Shown here in pieces: positions 59,701-64,000 of a DNA stretch of 64,000 bases. The stretch covers positions 85,437,951 to 85,501,950 of the forward strand of contig CM051027.1 in NCBI GenBank assembly GCA_027627225.1, written 5' to 3'. Under the pieces are notes generated by a model. That model did not search any database. It was not told where the DNA came from and worked only from the letters and a program-made list of their open reading frames with translations. This DNA is from Congeria kusceri (lineage: Eukaryota; Mollusca; Bivalvia; Myida; Dreissenidae). Within the stretch, counting starts at the first letter, position 1, and each line of letters begins with the position of its first letter. Both the position numbers and the translations under genes were made by a program.

Positions 59701-60854
59701 CCTTAATATTGCGACACTTTTGAAATTAGAATTTTTTCTTGTCCGTAAATATTGGGACACAAAAATATAATGGTAAATTGTCTTCAATTTTGCCAGTTTA
59801 AAATAAATACCTCTCGATTTCAAAATGATCATAGTAGTATAGATCTACTGTACACCGTATATTGCAATAGATATGCTGCAAATAATAAGAGTGTACCCCT
59901 TTTATATAATAAAAACTACAAATACTACCGTTTTCAAAATTTTAATGCATTTTTTACGTCATGTGCGTAAAATGATACTCATATTAAATAATTTATTGAA
60001 CTTCTTATAACAAACTATACAATTGTCAATTAATGTCAATTAACAGTTATCAGTATTAAGGTAACTACCCGGTAGTATGTGATAATAGTCGGGTCTCTCA
60101 TGAAGCCAATTAGTGTGCCACATGCGGCGTTCTTAACGCTAAACAAACACGTCTAGGGCCTGTTTAATTGACCTGTGGTGCAAACTGTGTACTAACACGC
60201 TGTACAACCCGGTGTTCTTAATTCACACGCTCCACTCAGTTAAGCACGCGGCATAACGGCAATCGGTGTGTGTGTAAAAATACATTGGGTCGATTATTAC
60301 CCTGTATTTTGGGACACATTTTAGGGAATCATTTTTTTATGACCCTATATACTGCATGTATTAAAAAAGGATTCTCTTTTTTTAATTTTTTTATCAATAT
60401 ATTAATGCTATTTGAACATTTTATTTGAGACAAATATGAAAGAACAATGTTTCAACATGTGTCTGTATTACTGTGAAATACCATCGATAAACCCCTTTAA
60501 TAAGACTAAAATAGTCTCTAATTGTTAAATTAATTAGCAATCATTAGGACTTACCTTCCTTTCTACTCCGAAAGGCAATGCCAGCCATGGCATTGTGTTG
60601 AAGTATTCCATAAATGAACTTTCATCTTTATCCCAACTAACAAAAATAATCTCAAATTTAAGGTTATTATCACTTTTAACTTTGTTGTATAAATCAATTA
60701 ACTTTGGGGTAAATCCTTTGCAAGGAGGACACCATTCCGCAGAAAAATAAATTCCAATGACACTTTCCTTTCCACATAACGAACTAACTGCCACTTTATC
60801 GCCATTTAACTTAAGCGCGTGACTTCCCATAAGGTTTTCTAATGTTCTAGCCAT
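17559..60854 (-). CDS. NXN: Nucleoredoxin (thioredoxin-superfamily oxidoreductase), seven exons over 43 kb
   Basis: Spliced CDS (exon coordinates listed separately) totals 1242 nt, 413 aa plus stop; human NXN is 435 aa. Start ATG 60854-60852 opens MARTLENLMG, as in other NXN proteins. Domain 1 (residues ~1-165): FSAEWCPPCKGF with Cys42/Cys45, FVSWDKDESSF, MPWLALPFG, then YRVQGIPKLVLVD. Domain 2 (~166-300): FSAHWCPPCRSF with Cys185/Cys188, FISSDRSEDSF, MPWLALPFG, EVEGIPMLVMLD. Domain 3 (~301-413): a thioredoxin fold without CXXC (CLVLFV, PLLTILDFPEQK). In the family NXN reduces thiols and binds Dishevelled, restraining Wnt signalling. Vertebrate NXN has a degenerate first domain, while both CPPC motifs are present here. 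Introns are 1.7, 13.9, 4.4, 19.1, 2.2 and 0.7 kb, all GT/AG. Confidence 0.92.
17754..18494 (-). other. NXN intron 6
   Basis: AT-rich, poly(T) rich near 18040-18170. No gene recognised. Confidence 0.6.
18495..18604 (-). CDS. NXN: NXN exon 6
   Basis: 110 nt after TTTATCAG: acidic EPEDEDVDKARELL…DLFFFIGAD, donor GTAAAT. Matches the acidic SEDD-type segment and LLFF strand of domain 3. Confidence 0.82.
19097..20247. mobile_element. TIR element, ~1.15 kb, in NXN intron 5
   Basis: Left AGACTTCCCGAAA and right TTTCGGGAAGTCT are inverted; subterminal 'cggtccgac' and 'gtcggaccg' are also inverted. No transposase and no clear target duplication. Contains a smaller inverted-repeat unit (19717-19838). 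Confidence 0.55.
19717..19838. repeat. Small inverted-repeat unit (MITE-like)
   Basis: 'gtaaaataaatggtgtctata' type left arm pairs with 'tatagacaccttattttgc' on the right over about 19-30 bp. Confidence 0.5.
20262..20293. repeat. Perfect hairpin, 13-bp stem
   Basis: CAGTGAAAATATA, a six-base loop, then TATATTTTCACTG, followed by another GCAGTGAAAATATA. Adjacent to the TIR element. Confidence 0.75.
20467..20616. mobile_element. Fold-back MITE
   Basis: Left TTGATTTACGTGAATGATC…TTTATTTCAC and right GTGAAATGAAATTTGATC…ATTCACCGAAATCAA form ~33-bp imperfect inverted repeats about 80 bp apart. Confidence 0.7.
20802..20892 (-). CDS. NXN: NXN exon 5
   Basis: 91 nt after TTTGCAG: EFPWYPKPVNEL…ACLVLFV, then donor GTATGT. 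EFPW.PKPV is a strongly conserved NXN signature. Confidence 0.88.
20893..21576. other. NXN intron 4, first part
   Basis: No gene recognised. The open frames at 21135-21517 show no domain. Confidence 0.4.
21577..23124 (+). mobile_element. Helentron-like tandem-cored element
   Basis: Starts AACAAGAG, hairpin ATGTTTGTAAAACAT, then TATGCCCCCC; ends with hairpin CTTCTTCGAAG and GGGGGGCATA. The subterminal TATGCCCCCC/GGGGGGCATA are inverted complements. The core has about nine ~145-bp units, each with 'ccatatgcaatcccaagcg', 'aggtctc', 'gttctcaagttattgag' and 'ggtgaccttgacc'. Non-coding. Confidence 0.65.
23125..24808. other. NXN intron 4, unannotated
   Basis: AT-rich; a short 'ggggccataa' phrase near 23295 may be a decayed tandem-core unit. 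No gene recognised. Confidence 0.35.
24809..24994. mobile_element. Palindromic MITE, copy C (decayed)
   Basis: Contains 'cgggcttaatgcatgtgcg', 'cactttccgcctacagtgg' and 'gcacatgcattaagccccgg', as in the other copies, but has lost parts of both arms. Confidence 0.65.
24995..26075. other. NXN intron 4, unannotated
   Basis: Includes a short tandem duplication of 'gcataaaag…ggccaggggccatga' at 25023-25085. No gene recognised. Confidence 0.35.
26076..26520 (-). pseudogene. PIF/Harbinger-type transposase remnant
   Basis: On the minus strand the translation, in shifting frames, resembles the N-terminal half of a HARBI1-like DDE transposase: a basic RRRCWLRSWLG-like phrase near 26500, an ITKQ phrase near 26350, and then SLHHLASGDVFASLEF, TEVCGTIVDEYKDEVMKC and W.AMAEKFE in 26354-26076. 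Frameshifts and stops separate the parts and the catalytic half is missing. The identification rests on remembered family motifs. Confidence 0.6.
26521..27289. other. GC-richer interval next to the Harbinger remnant
   Basis: 26540-27080 is richer in G+C than its surroundings and holds short open frames on both strands; possibly more of the decayed transposon. No domain recognised. Confidence 0.3.
27290..30015. repeat. 25-bp minisatellite, left block (~109 units)
   Basis: Consensus unit GGATACCTTACACAATACTG plus ACTCT, repeated head to tail; common variants are AGATACTTTACAC, CTAACACAATACTG and GACTGTGG. A variant segment 'tggctggatacctaacaaaa' recurs at 27351, 28028 and 29054, showing longer-range duplications of ~0.7-1.0 kb. 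Lies in NXN intron 4. Peptides of up to 93 aa arise only because 25 bp cycles through three frames. Confidence 0.95.
30016..30730. mobile_element. TIR transposon inserted in the minisatellite
   Basis: Begins CAGGGGTCTC, ends GATACTCCTG (imperfect inverted ends), flanked by ACCTT at 30011-30015 and 30731-30735. Removing the insert and one ACCTT restores a normal 25-bp unit exactly. The right half (tggggaattttggcctgaaa … gaatttcggcataaaaaaac) resembles the elements at 43296-43672 and 54098-54490. Confidence 0.75.
30731..31938. repeat. 25-bp minisatellite, right block (~48 units)
   Basis: Same 25-bp unit, but the variants differ from the left block: GAGTCTGG, GACTGTCG and GATACGGG units alternate, often as a 75-bp trimer (for example 31021-31100, 31380-31460, 31540-31620). 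Confidence 0.95.
31939..35713. other. NXN intron 4, unannotated
   Basis: AT-rich. 33090-33200 ends in 'gacagacggagagacagatgg', the usual tail phrase of the tandem-cored elements, so it is probably a fragment. 34790-35290 contains two 'ggtgacccc' phrases of a decayed repeat. No gene recognised. Confidence 0.35.
35714..35913. mobile_element. Palindromic MITE, copy D (right arm truncated)
   Basis: Starts 'cgcatagtgggaaaaccgg', continues with the family's inner hairpin and 'ccactgtaggcggaaagtgcc', then stops at 'gcctgtgcagac', so one terminal repeat is missing. Confidence 0.75.
35914..36454. other. NXN intron 4, unannotated
   Basis: AT-rich; nothing recognised. Confidence 0.35.
36455..36640 (-). 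mobile_element. tRNA-derived SINE
   Basis: On the minus strand a tRNA-like head has an A-box-like TGGATATGGTGTCCGCC and a B box GGTTCGATCC about 35 bp later, the spacing of an internal pol III promoter. A non-tRNA body follows (with 'gttctacccaggaaatgtac' and 'gtctctataagccttaggc') and then an A-rich end 'gctaaaataaata'. It cannot fold as a functional tRNA and no anticodon loop is clear. Confidence 0.7.
36641..40016. other. NXN intron 4, last part
   Basis: AT-rich and apparently free of named repeats; short open frames (37666-37869, 39595-39876) have no recognisable domain. Confidence 0.35.
40017..40105 (-). CDS. NXN: NXN exon 4
   Basis: 89 nt (completed Gly plus 29 codons): GIPMLVMLDEAGG…VDAQ, followed by donor GTAAGG. 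The cis-Pro loop GIP lies at the exon start. Confidence 0.9.
40701..40918. repeat. Local tandem duplication (~127-bp unit)
   Basis: 'cacaggtctgtcataaagtat…tactagttcaatatgca…ctgtcacaaagtgtagaac' (40710 on) is repeated with changes at about 40830-40918. Confidence 0.7.
42328..42445. repeat. Tandem duplication (~59-bp unit, 2 copies)
   Basis: 'gcgcgaaatatttcttaacgc…catgaaatgctcgtggaaaacgtgtg' is followed directly by a diverged copy, 'gcgcgtactatttcctaatgc…catgaaatactcgtggaaagcatgtg'. Confidence 0.75.
43296..43672. mobile_element. CAGTG-ended MITE with 5-bp target duplication
   Basis: Begins CAGTGTTTTTTTTTT, ends AAAAAAACCACTG, flanked by CAAAG on both sides (43291-43295, 43673-43677). The interior has 'ggggaa' phrases shared with 54098-54490 (inverted) and 30016-30730. 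Confidence 0.8.
44291..45520. other. Exon 3 surroundings
   Basis: Apart from NXN exon 3 (44467-44671), AT-rich intronic sequence with no recognised feature. Confidence 0.4.
44467..44671 (-). CDS. NXN: NXN exon 3
   Basis: Begins exactly with the TGC of CPPCRSF after ATATTTCAG; 205 nt; ends GAAG before GTAGGT. Carries the second catalytic motif and MPWLALPFGDARLQ. Confidence 0.9.
45521..45741. mobile_element. Palindromic MITE, copy E
   Basis: 'atttgaggcatattgtggg' on the left and 'cgacacgcctcatttat' on the right extend the family terminal repeat outward beyond GTGGGAAAACC. Inner hairpins are partly lost. Confidence 0.7.
45742..46280. other. NXN intron 2, unannotated
   Basis: AT-rich; nothing recognised. 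Confidence 0.35.
46281..47559. mobile_element. TIR element, ~1.28 kb
   Basis: Left CAGTCTTCACG…AGTGGACCGTCGGTCCACC and right GGTGGACTCTGTCGACTGTCCACCGC…CGTTGAAGACTG are imperfect inverted repeats. TATATG flanks both sides (46275-46280, 47560-47565). No transposase recognised. Confidence 0.6.
47622..47860 (+). repeat. 239-bp TAGA…TCTA interspersed repeat
   Basis: Same length as the copy at 63261-63499 and shares 'gcttccacaaatgtc', 'tatttcatacaaa', 'aatgtttgtgat', 'gaatggaaattaatccttt' and 'ggatcggtcta'. Confidence 0.8.
47861..48753. other. NXN intron 2, unannotated
   Basis: A 102-codon open frame at 48366-48674 (+) is hydrophobic in its middle, but I recognise no family. Confidence 0.3.
48754..49110 (+). 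pseudogene. Decayed retrotransposon gag-like N-terminus
   Basis: Starts MATQRAPKQW; after frame changes a second conserved-looking block near 49010-49110 reads QIANHCPVISRK then NSTGLNDIGQA. I associate these phrases with the N-terminal gag region of LTR retrotransposons in molluscs, from memory. No protease, RT or LTR follows, so only a fragment is left. Confidence 0.45.
49302..50187 (+). mobile_element. Helentron-like tandem-cored element
   Basis: Starts AACAAGAG, hairpin CTGTCCGAGGACAG, then GCTCGACTATT; ends hairpin TATTCTTTGAATA with AATAGTCGAGC, then TAAAAA. Subterminal GCTCGACTATT and AATAGTCGAGC are perfect inverted complements. The core has about four ~155-bp units ('gttatgggtaatgttgcccc', 'gttccaagtttca', 'ataaactttaa'). 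Confidence 0.7.
50188..51239. other. NXN intron 2, unannotated
   Basis: AT-rich; nothing recognised. Confidence 0.35.
51240..52243 (+). mobile_element. Helentron-like tandem-cored element
   Basis: Starts AACAAGAG, then GCTTGACTTTTTTT; ends hairpin TTTTCTTCGAAAA, GTCGAGC, TAAAAA. The subterminal inverted match has one G/A difference. Core of ~165-bp units with 'ataattttgacaaatt', 'agagttatcaaaattgg' and 'attcctgagaaaccagctta'. Confidence 0.65.
52244..54072. other. NXN intron 2, unannotated
   Basis: AT-rich, with short chance frames only. Confidence 0.35.
54073..55272 (+). mobile_element. Helentron-like tandem-cored element, interrupted
   Basis: Begins AACAAGAATTCTTCT, is broken after 25 bp by a MITE (54098-54490), then continues as about five ~150-bp units ('gggccataactc…', 'gcgatttggctgatta', 'cccacaaacattttc', 'ttggacttagagagcgg'). 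The 3' end has 'accgaccgatg…tatacccgatgggggggataa'. The terminal inverted match is weak. Confidence 0.5.
54098..54490. mobile_element. CAGTG-ended MITE (inverted copy)
   Basis: Begins CAGTGTTTTTTTTTTT and matches the reverse complement of 43296-43672 ('aaatttggggcc', 'attcccctgcttgaaaggta', 'ctgaagggccctgccacc'). Flanks TCTAC and CCTAC fit a 5-bp target duplication with one change. Confidence 0.75.
55273..56703. other. NXN intron 2, with a local duplication
   Basis: 'gtaggcaggc…aaat…cttgtttatgaaacatc' occurs at 56167 and 56309 on, a diverged direct repeat about 145 bp apart. Nothing else recognised. Confidence 0.4.
56704..57108. mobile_element. Large palindromic element (fold-back MITE)
   Basis: Left arm 'tgtatttaatacgc…' and right arm '…gcgtattaaatacac' are inverted over at least 65 bp. 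Each arm contains TTTAATACGCAT, TTA, ATGCGTATTAAA, a hairpin with a 12-bp perfect stem, and 'ggtat[t/c]ggcaccgtatttt'. The centre is made of reiterated 'aagtgtatttt' and 'aatacactt' phrases. Confidence 0.8.
57190..57363 (-). repeat. 239-bp TAGA…TCTA repeat, truncated copy
   Basis: Minus-strand match: 'tttccactcatggaaaatcacaaacatt', 'gtgctcttttgtacgaaatag', 'attgacatttgtgaagcgcc'. Lacks one end. Confidence 0.65.
57364..58084. other. NXN intron 2, unannotated
   Basis: AT-rich; nothing recognised. Confidence 0.35.
58085..58311 (-). repeat. 239-bp TAGA…TCTA repeat, 227-bp copy
   Basis: Minus-strand copy, bounded TAGACC and CATCTA, with 'ctcctcccca', 'ggattaatttccattcaat' and 'ctcttttgtataaaatagttt'. 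Confidence 0.75.
58606..58857 (-). CDS. NXN: NXN exon 2
   Basis: 84 codons, phase 0 on both sides, acceptor TTTTTTTTAG, donor TGG|GTAAGT. Runs from AKLCKKYRVQGIPKLVL through EFPWRREKF to GLYFSAHW, so its last codon is the Trp before the second CPPC. Confidence 0.9.
58942..59048. repeat. Short tandem repeat, four 25-29 bp units
   Basis: 'aggcacatttagtcctattg' begins at 58942, 58970, 58995 and 59020, with 'attac', 'attat' or 'atgactta' spacers. NXN intron 1. Confidence 0.85.
59622..60354. mobile_element. TIR element, ~0.73 kb, in NXN intron 1
   Basis: Left CAGTATTTACCC and right GGACACATT…CCCTATATACTG are imperfect inverted ends, with several 'attgggacac' phrases near both ends (59655, 59750, 60310). 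No target duplication or transposase seen. Confidence 0.5.
60555..60854 (-). CDS. NXN: NXN exon 1
   Basis: 100 codons from ATG to AAG followed by the strong donor GTAAGT. Encodes the first thioredoxin-like core with WCPPC and MPWLALPFGVERK. The frame is open upstream of this ATG, but the family N-terminus aligns to this methionine. Confidence 0.9.
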
Positions 60855-61289
60855 CGTTTGCAGAACTTTTGTCTCCGCTTTCACCGCACTGACTACAGCT
60901 CCTGCACCGGTTACGGGGAATTCCAAAATCTATTTTAAGAACTATGACGTTTCACGGTTACACTGTACTAAAATTTAAATAGATTTACAACGCGAAATAC
61001 AACCTCCGCGCAGAGATTTGACTGGTCCCGAGCATTGCTCTAATCAAAATCCCTGCCGTCATAACAAACCACGTGACGATGATCGATTTAAATGTTCTTT
61101 TTTATTATTTATGGTTTTGATTAGTTATTTTCTTTTCCTCTTTTCACTACTGACTGCAAACTATATATAAAAAGTTCAAATAATGTATAAAATTGCGATG
61201 CATTAAATAAGTAAAAGTTAATAACACGTAATCCTTCCAGATCTGGAAGGAGTTTGCACGAAATACTGTGAAATGAATTTCTGAAATTA
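60855..61289. other. NXN upstream region
   Basis: Should contain the NXN promoter and 5' UTR. CACGTG E-box at 61070-61075 and a GC-richer patch at 61000-61080. No TATA box that I trust. Confidence 0.35.
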
Positions 61290-63060
61290 TTGATTGCAAA
61301 AAGGCATTCAATTCTGTGAATCGGGTAGAACTCTGGCAAAAAACTTTTGAACTTTGGTATCGATGGAAAATGTTTTAAGATTATATACAATATGTATGAT
61401 AAAGCCAGATATTGTGTTAAAGTAAATTATACTCTCCCTGAATTCTTTGTAAGTTACTCAGGTGTCCGGCAAGGCGAACCTGTATCCTATTGTGTTTTGC
61501 CAATGTTTGAATGACTTAACTGCCTTTTTATAAAACAAATATGAAAGTTTAACATTTTTGTCTCATAACATAAAAAATATGTTAGAATATGATGATACAT
61601 CACACTTTTTGAAACTGTTTATACTCTTGTATGCTGATGATACTGTTATATTAGCTGAAAATGCTCAACAGCTGCAACTGTCATTGAATGCCATGTCTGA
61701 ATACTGTGATTTATGGGGTCTTCAAGTCAATGCTGCTACAACAAAAATAGTTGTTTTCTGAGGGGCTTATAAAATACTCCAACCTTTCATTTGAAAACAG
61801 TGACTTGGAAATTGTTGACTATTTTTCATATCTAGGAGTTCAATTTTCTTACAATGGAAAGTTTTTCAGGTCCAAAAAACATCTGATTGATCAGGCCAGA
61901 AGGGCTTTCTTTTCTATAATGAAAAAGCATGTAAATTATATTTGCCTATTGCCATGCAACTCGAATTGTTTAACACTATGGTTGCTCCAATAATTTTACA
62001 TTGTTCTGAGGTGTGGGGTATAGAAAATTTCAACATAATTGATCAATTCCAATTGAAGTATTGTAAGTTAATGTTAAAACTAAAACCAAGCACTCCTAAT
62101 TGCATGTTATACGGTGAATTAGAAATTTTGCCTATGTCATTACAGAATGAAAACAGGGTATTTAATTATTGGTGTAAACTTTTAAATGGCAAACAAGAAA
62201 AAACATGTTCTATTTTGTATAGATTGTGTAATAAATTGCATGCTGTTGATACTACTGGTAACTGTTTTTCTTGGCATGCATTTGTACAGAAGTCATTAAA
62301 CAACCTTGGTTTGTCAAATTATTGGATTGATCAAAAAGTCCCGCCATTATCTCATTTTAAAAGCATTGTGAGTACAAGAATTAATGATCAATATACACAA
62401 TATTATTAACAATTCCAGTAAATGTCTGAATTATAGAATTTATAACAGAAGTTGGATTATGAAGATTATTTAAATATTTTACCTTTTGAACTTTCTTTAA
62501 TCTTGTGTAAATTTAGATCTACCAATCATAGAATGCCAATTGAACATTGTCGTTTTCATAATATTGATAGAAGTTTCCATTTTTGTACCTTGTGCAACAA
62601 TAATTTGTTAGGGGATGAATTTCCTTATCTATTTGTATGTTCTTATTTCAAAGAAGAAAGAACAAAAAATAAATTCGAAATACCTTTTTCAATATCCTAA
62701 TGTTATAAAATATTCTCAACTTATGAATTCTACAGACAGGACAACTTTGCTTACATTATCAATCTTCTGTAACAAAATATTGTCCATTTTAAATGTATTG
62801 AATTAAATATTTCCAGATAACTATTTCAAGTACGTGGTATTAAATATTTGCGCATAATTATGTATGCTTTCATTGAAAAATTAAGATGTCCATTTGAGTC
62901 ATGCTTAAATAAAAAAAAATTCTAATTCTCCATTATTCATTAATATATATGTTTGTTGTAATAATTGTGCCATTTACATGCCATTGCTGTTATTTTGTAT
63001 TTTATTTTGTTGTCACGTGCCCTTATGGGCCACGACTTTTCAATAAAGTTCAAAGTTGAA
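61290..63060 (+). mobile_element. 5'-truncated LINE, decayed
   Basis: Plus-strand ORF2 fragments in shifting frames. RT: a DCKKAFNSVNR-like phrase at about 61300, a GVRQGEP-like phrase at about 61460, LLYADDTVIL (61558-61761). Then the RT C-terminal and later regions at 61751-61993, 61942-62409, 62452-62700 and 62615-62806, including CTLCNNNLLGDEF with a CCHC-like spacing. The 3' UTR has a stem-loop GTGCCC TTAT GGGCCAC and AATAAAG (63042-63048) followed by 'ttcaaagttgaaagg'. ORF1, endonuclease and the first RT motifs are absent. Confidence 0.8.
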
Positions 63061-63112
63061 AGGTTGGGTCTGGTACCATATTATGAACTGCACAGTTAAA
63101 AAAAAGAAAATT

Positions 63113-63260
63113 TGCTAGTAGTAGTGGTAGTAGTAGTAGTAGTAGTAGTTGTTGTAGTTGTAGTAGTAATAGTAGTAGTTCTACTTAATAACTAGTACTA
63201 GTGGCACTGGAAGTGGTAGATTAGTAGTAGTAGTAGTAGCAGCAGCAATAGCAGTAGTAA
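63113..63260. repeat. (TAG)n microsatellite, imperfect
   Basis: Runs of TAG/TAGT with interruptions, directly before the 239-bp repeat copy. Confidence 0.9.
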
Positions 63261-63499
63261 TAGATGCTTCCACAAATGTCGATCATATTTAAATTAATCT
63301 GCAATATTAACCAATCATTGCACTTGGATGTGACGTGTTTCGTGTTAAACTATTTCATACAAAAGAGCACGCGGAATTTGTTTGTGATATTCCAAACAGC
63401 ACGTGGTAATGTTTGTGATTTTTGATGAATGGAAATTAATCCTTTAACAATGGCTGGGGAGGAGTTTAAACTATTCGTGGCAAAACCTGGATCGGTCTA
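63261..63499 (+). repeat. 239-bp TAGA…TCTA repeat inside the (TAG)n tract
   Basis: Begins TAGATGCTTCC and ends GATCGGTCTA, the same boundaries and length as 47622-47860. (TAG)n lies on both sides. Confidence 0.8.
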
Positions 63500-63542
63500 T
63501 AGTAGTAGTCGTAGTGGTAGTGGTAATTGTAGTAGTAGTAAT

Positions 63543-63611
<69 letters not shown>

Positions 63612-63765
63612 ATAGCAGTAGTAGTAGTAGTAGAGTAAAAGTAGTAGTAGTAGTAGTTTTAGTAGTAGTAGCAGTAGCAGTACTAGTATTATTATTATTA
63701 GTAGCAGTAGCAGAAGTAGTAGTAGTAGTAGTAGTAAATGTTGTTGTTGTTGTAATAGTTGTGGC

Positions 63766-63799
<34 letters not shown>

Positions 63800-63835
63800 A
63801 TAGTAGTAGTAGTAGTAGTAGAAGCAGTAGTAGTG

Positions 63836-63872
<37 letters not shown>

Positions 63873-64000
63873 AAGTAGTAGTAGTAGTAGCAGTAGTAGT
63901 GGTAGTAGTAGTAGTAGTAGTATTAAAAGTAGAAGTAGTAGTAGTTTTAGTAGTAGAAGCAGTATTAGTATTATCATTATTATTATTATTATTATTATTA
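63500..64000. repeat. (TAG)n / (TTA)n microsatellite to the window end
   Basis: Over 500 bp of TAG triplets with scattered CAG, AAG and GTT changes, ending in (ATT)n. Long leucine, tyrosine or valine frames here are trivial products of the triplet. Confidence 0.95.

Noticed and set aside
60855..60926. N-terminal extension of NXN exon 1 to the upstream TTG
   Set aside because: The frame is open but lacks an ATG, and family N-termini start at the MARTLENL-type methionine.
63429..63977. Poly-leucine / poly-valine / poly-tyrosine frames
   Set aside because: Translation of a (TAG)n microsatellite.
1..64000. A previously undescribed multi-gene defence or metabolic system
   Set aside because: Apart from two host genes and transposon proteins, no linked set of unfamiliar genes is present.

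Overview
The window is animal nuclear DNA: AT-rich, intron-bearing and crowded with repeats. The two host genes, the tandem-repeat-cored elements that start AACAAG, the palindromic short repeats and the LINE types together suggest a mollusc, most likely a bivalve. The recurrent palindromic repeat (five copies) looks like ones I associate with dreissenid or other heterodont bivalves, but I could not check this. There are no prokaryotic operons, CRISPR arrays or complete tRNA/rRNA genes.

Two host genes can be reconstructed exon by exon, both on the minus strand. (1) A SNAP29-like SNARE gene (CDS 12907 to 10198, three exons, 259 aa, a good match to the usual SNAP29 length), with a good poly(A) signal just after the stop. 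(2) A nucleoredoxin (NXN) gene (CDS 60854 to 17559, seven exons, 413 aa) stretched over 43 kb by very large introns. All exon junctions use GT/AG and keep frame. The NXN has two complete CPPC redox motifs, and the second is separated from its preceding Trp by a 14 kb intron.

The rest is mobile and repetitive DNA. 213-~4990: a two-ORF LINE on the minus strand with intact ORF1, broken ORF2, and ORF1/ORF2 separated by one in-frame UAG. 5466-8107: a Helentron-like tandem-cored element containing a second one. 9143-9954 and 11430-11732: two copies of a TIR element with 8-bp target duplications, one with a 51-bp internal unit expanded to 11 copies. 14252-14476: LINE remnant. 19097-20616: several small inverted-repeat elements. 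21577-23124: another tandem-cored element. 26076-26520: PIF/Harbinger transposase remnant. 27290-31938: a ~4 kb minisatellite of 25-bp units split by a 715-bp transposon. 36455-36640: tRNA-derived SINE. 40990-44290: three-level nested insertion. 46281-47559: TIR element. 48754-49110: decayed retrotransposon gag. 49302-50187, 51240-52243 and 54073-55272: more tandem-cored elements. 56704-57108: large palindrome. 59622-60354: TIR element. 61290-63060: 5'-truncated LINE. 63113-64000: (TAG)n microsatellite with a 239-bp repeat embedded in it.

The most interesting signals are structural: the shared terminal architecture of seven tandem-cored elements, the MITE-borne 51-bp repeat expansion, the transposon that splits the 25-bp array into two blocks with different variant composition, and the LINE's in-frame UAG junction. 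I did not find a new multi-gene system.
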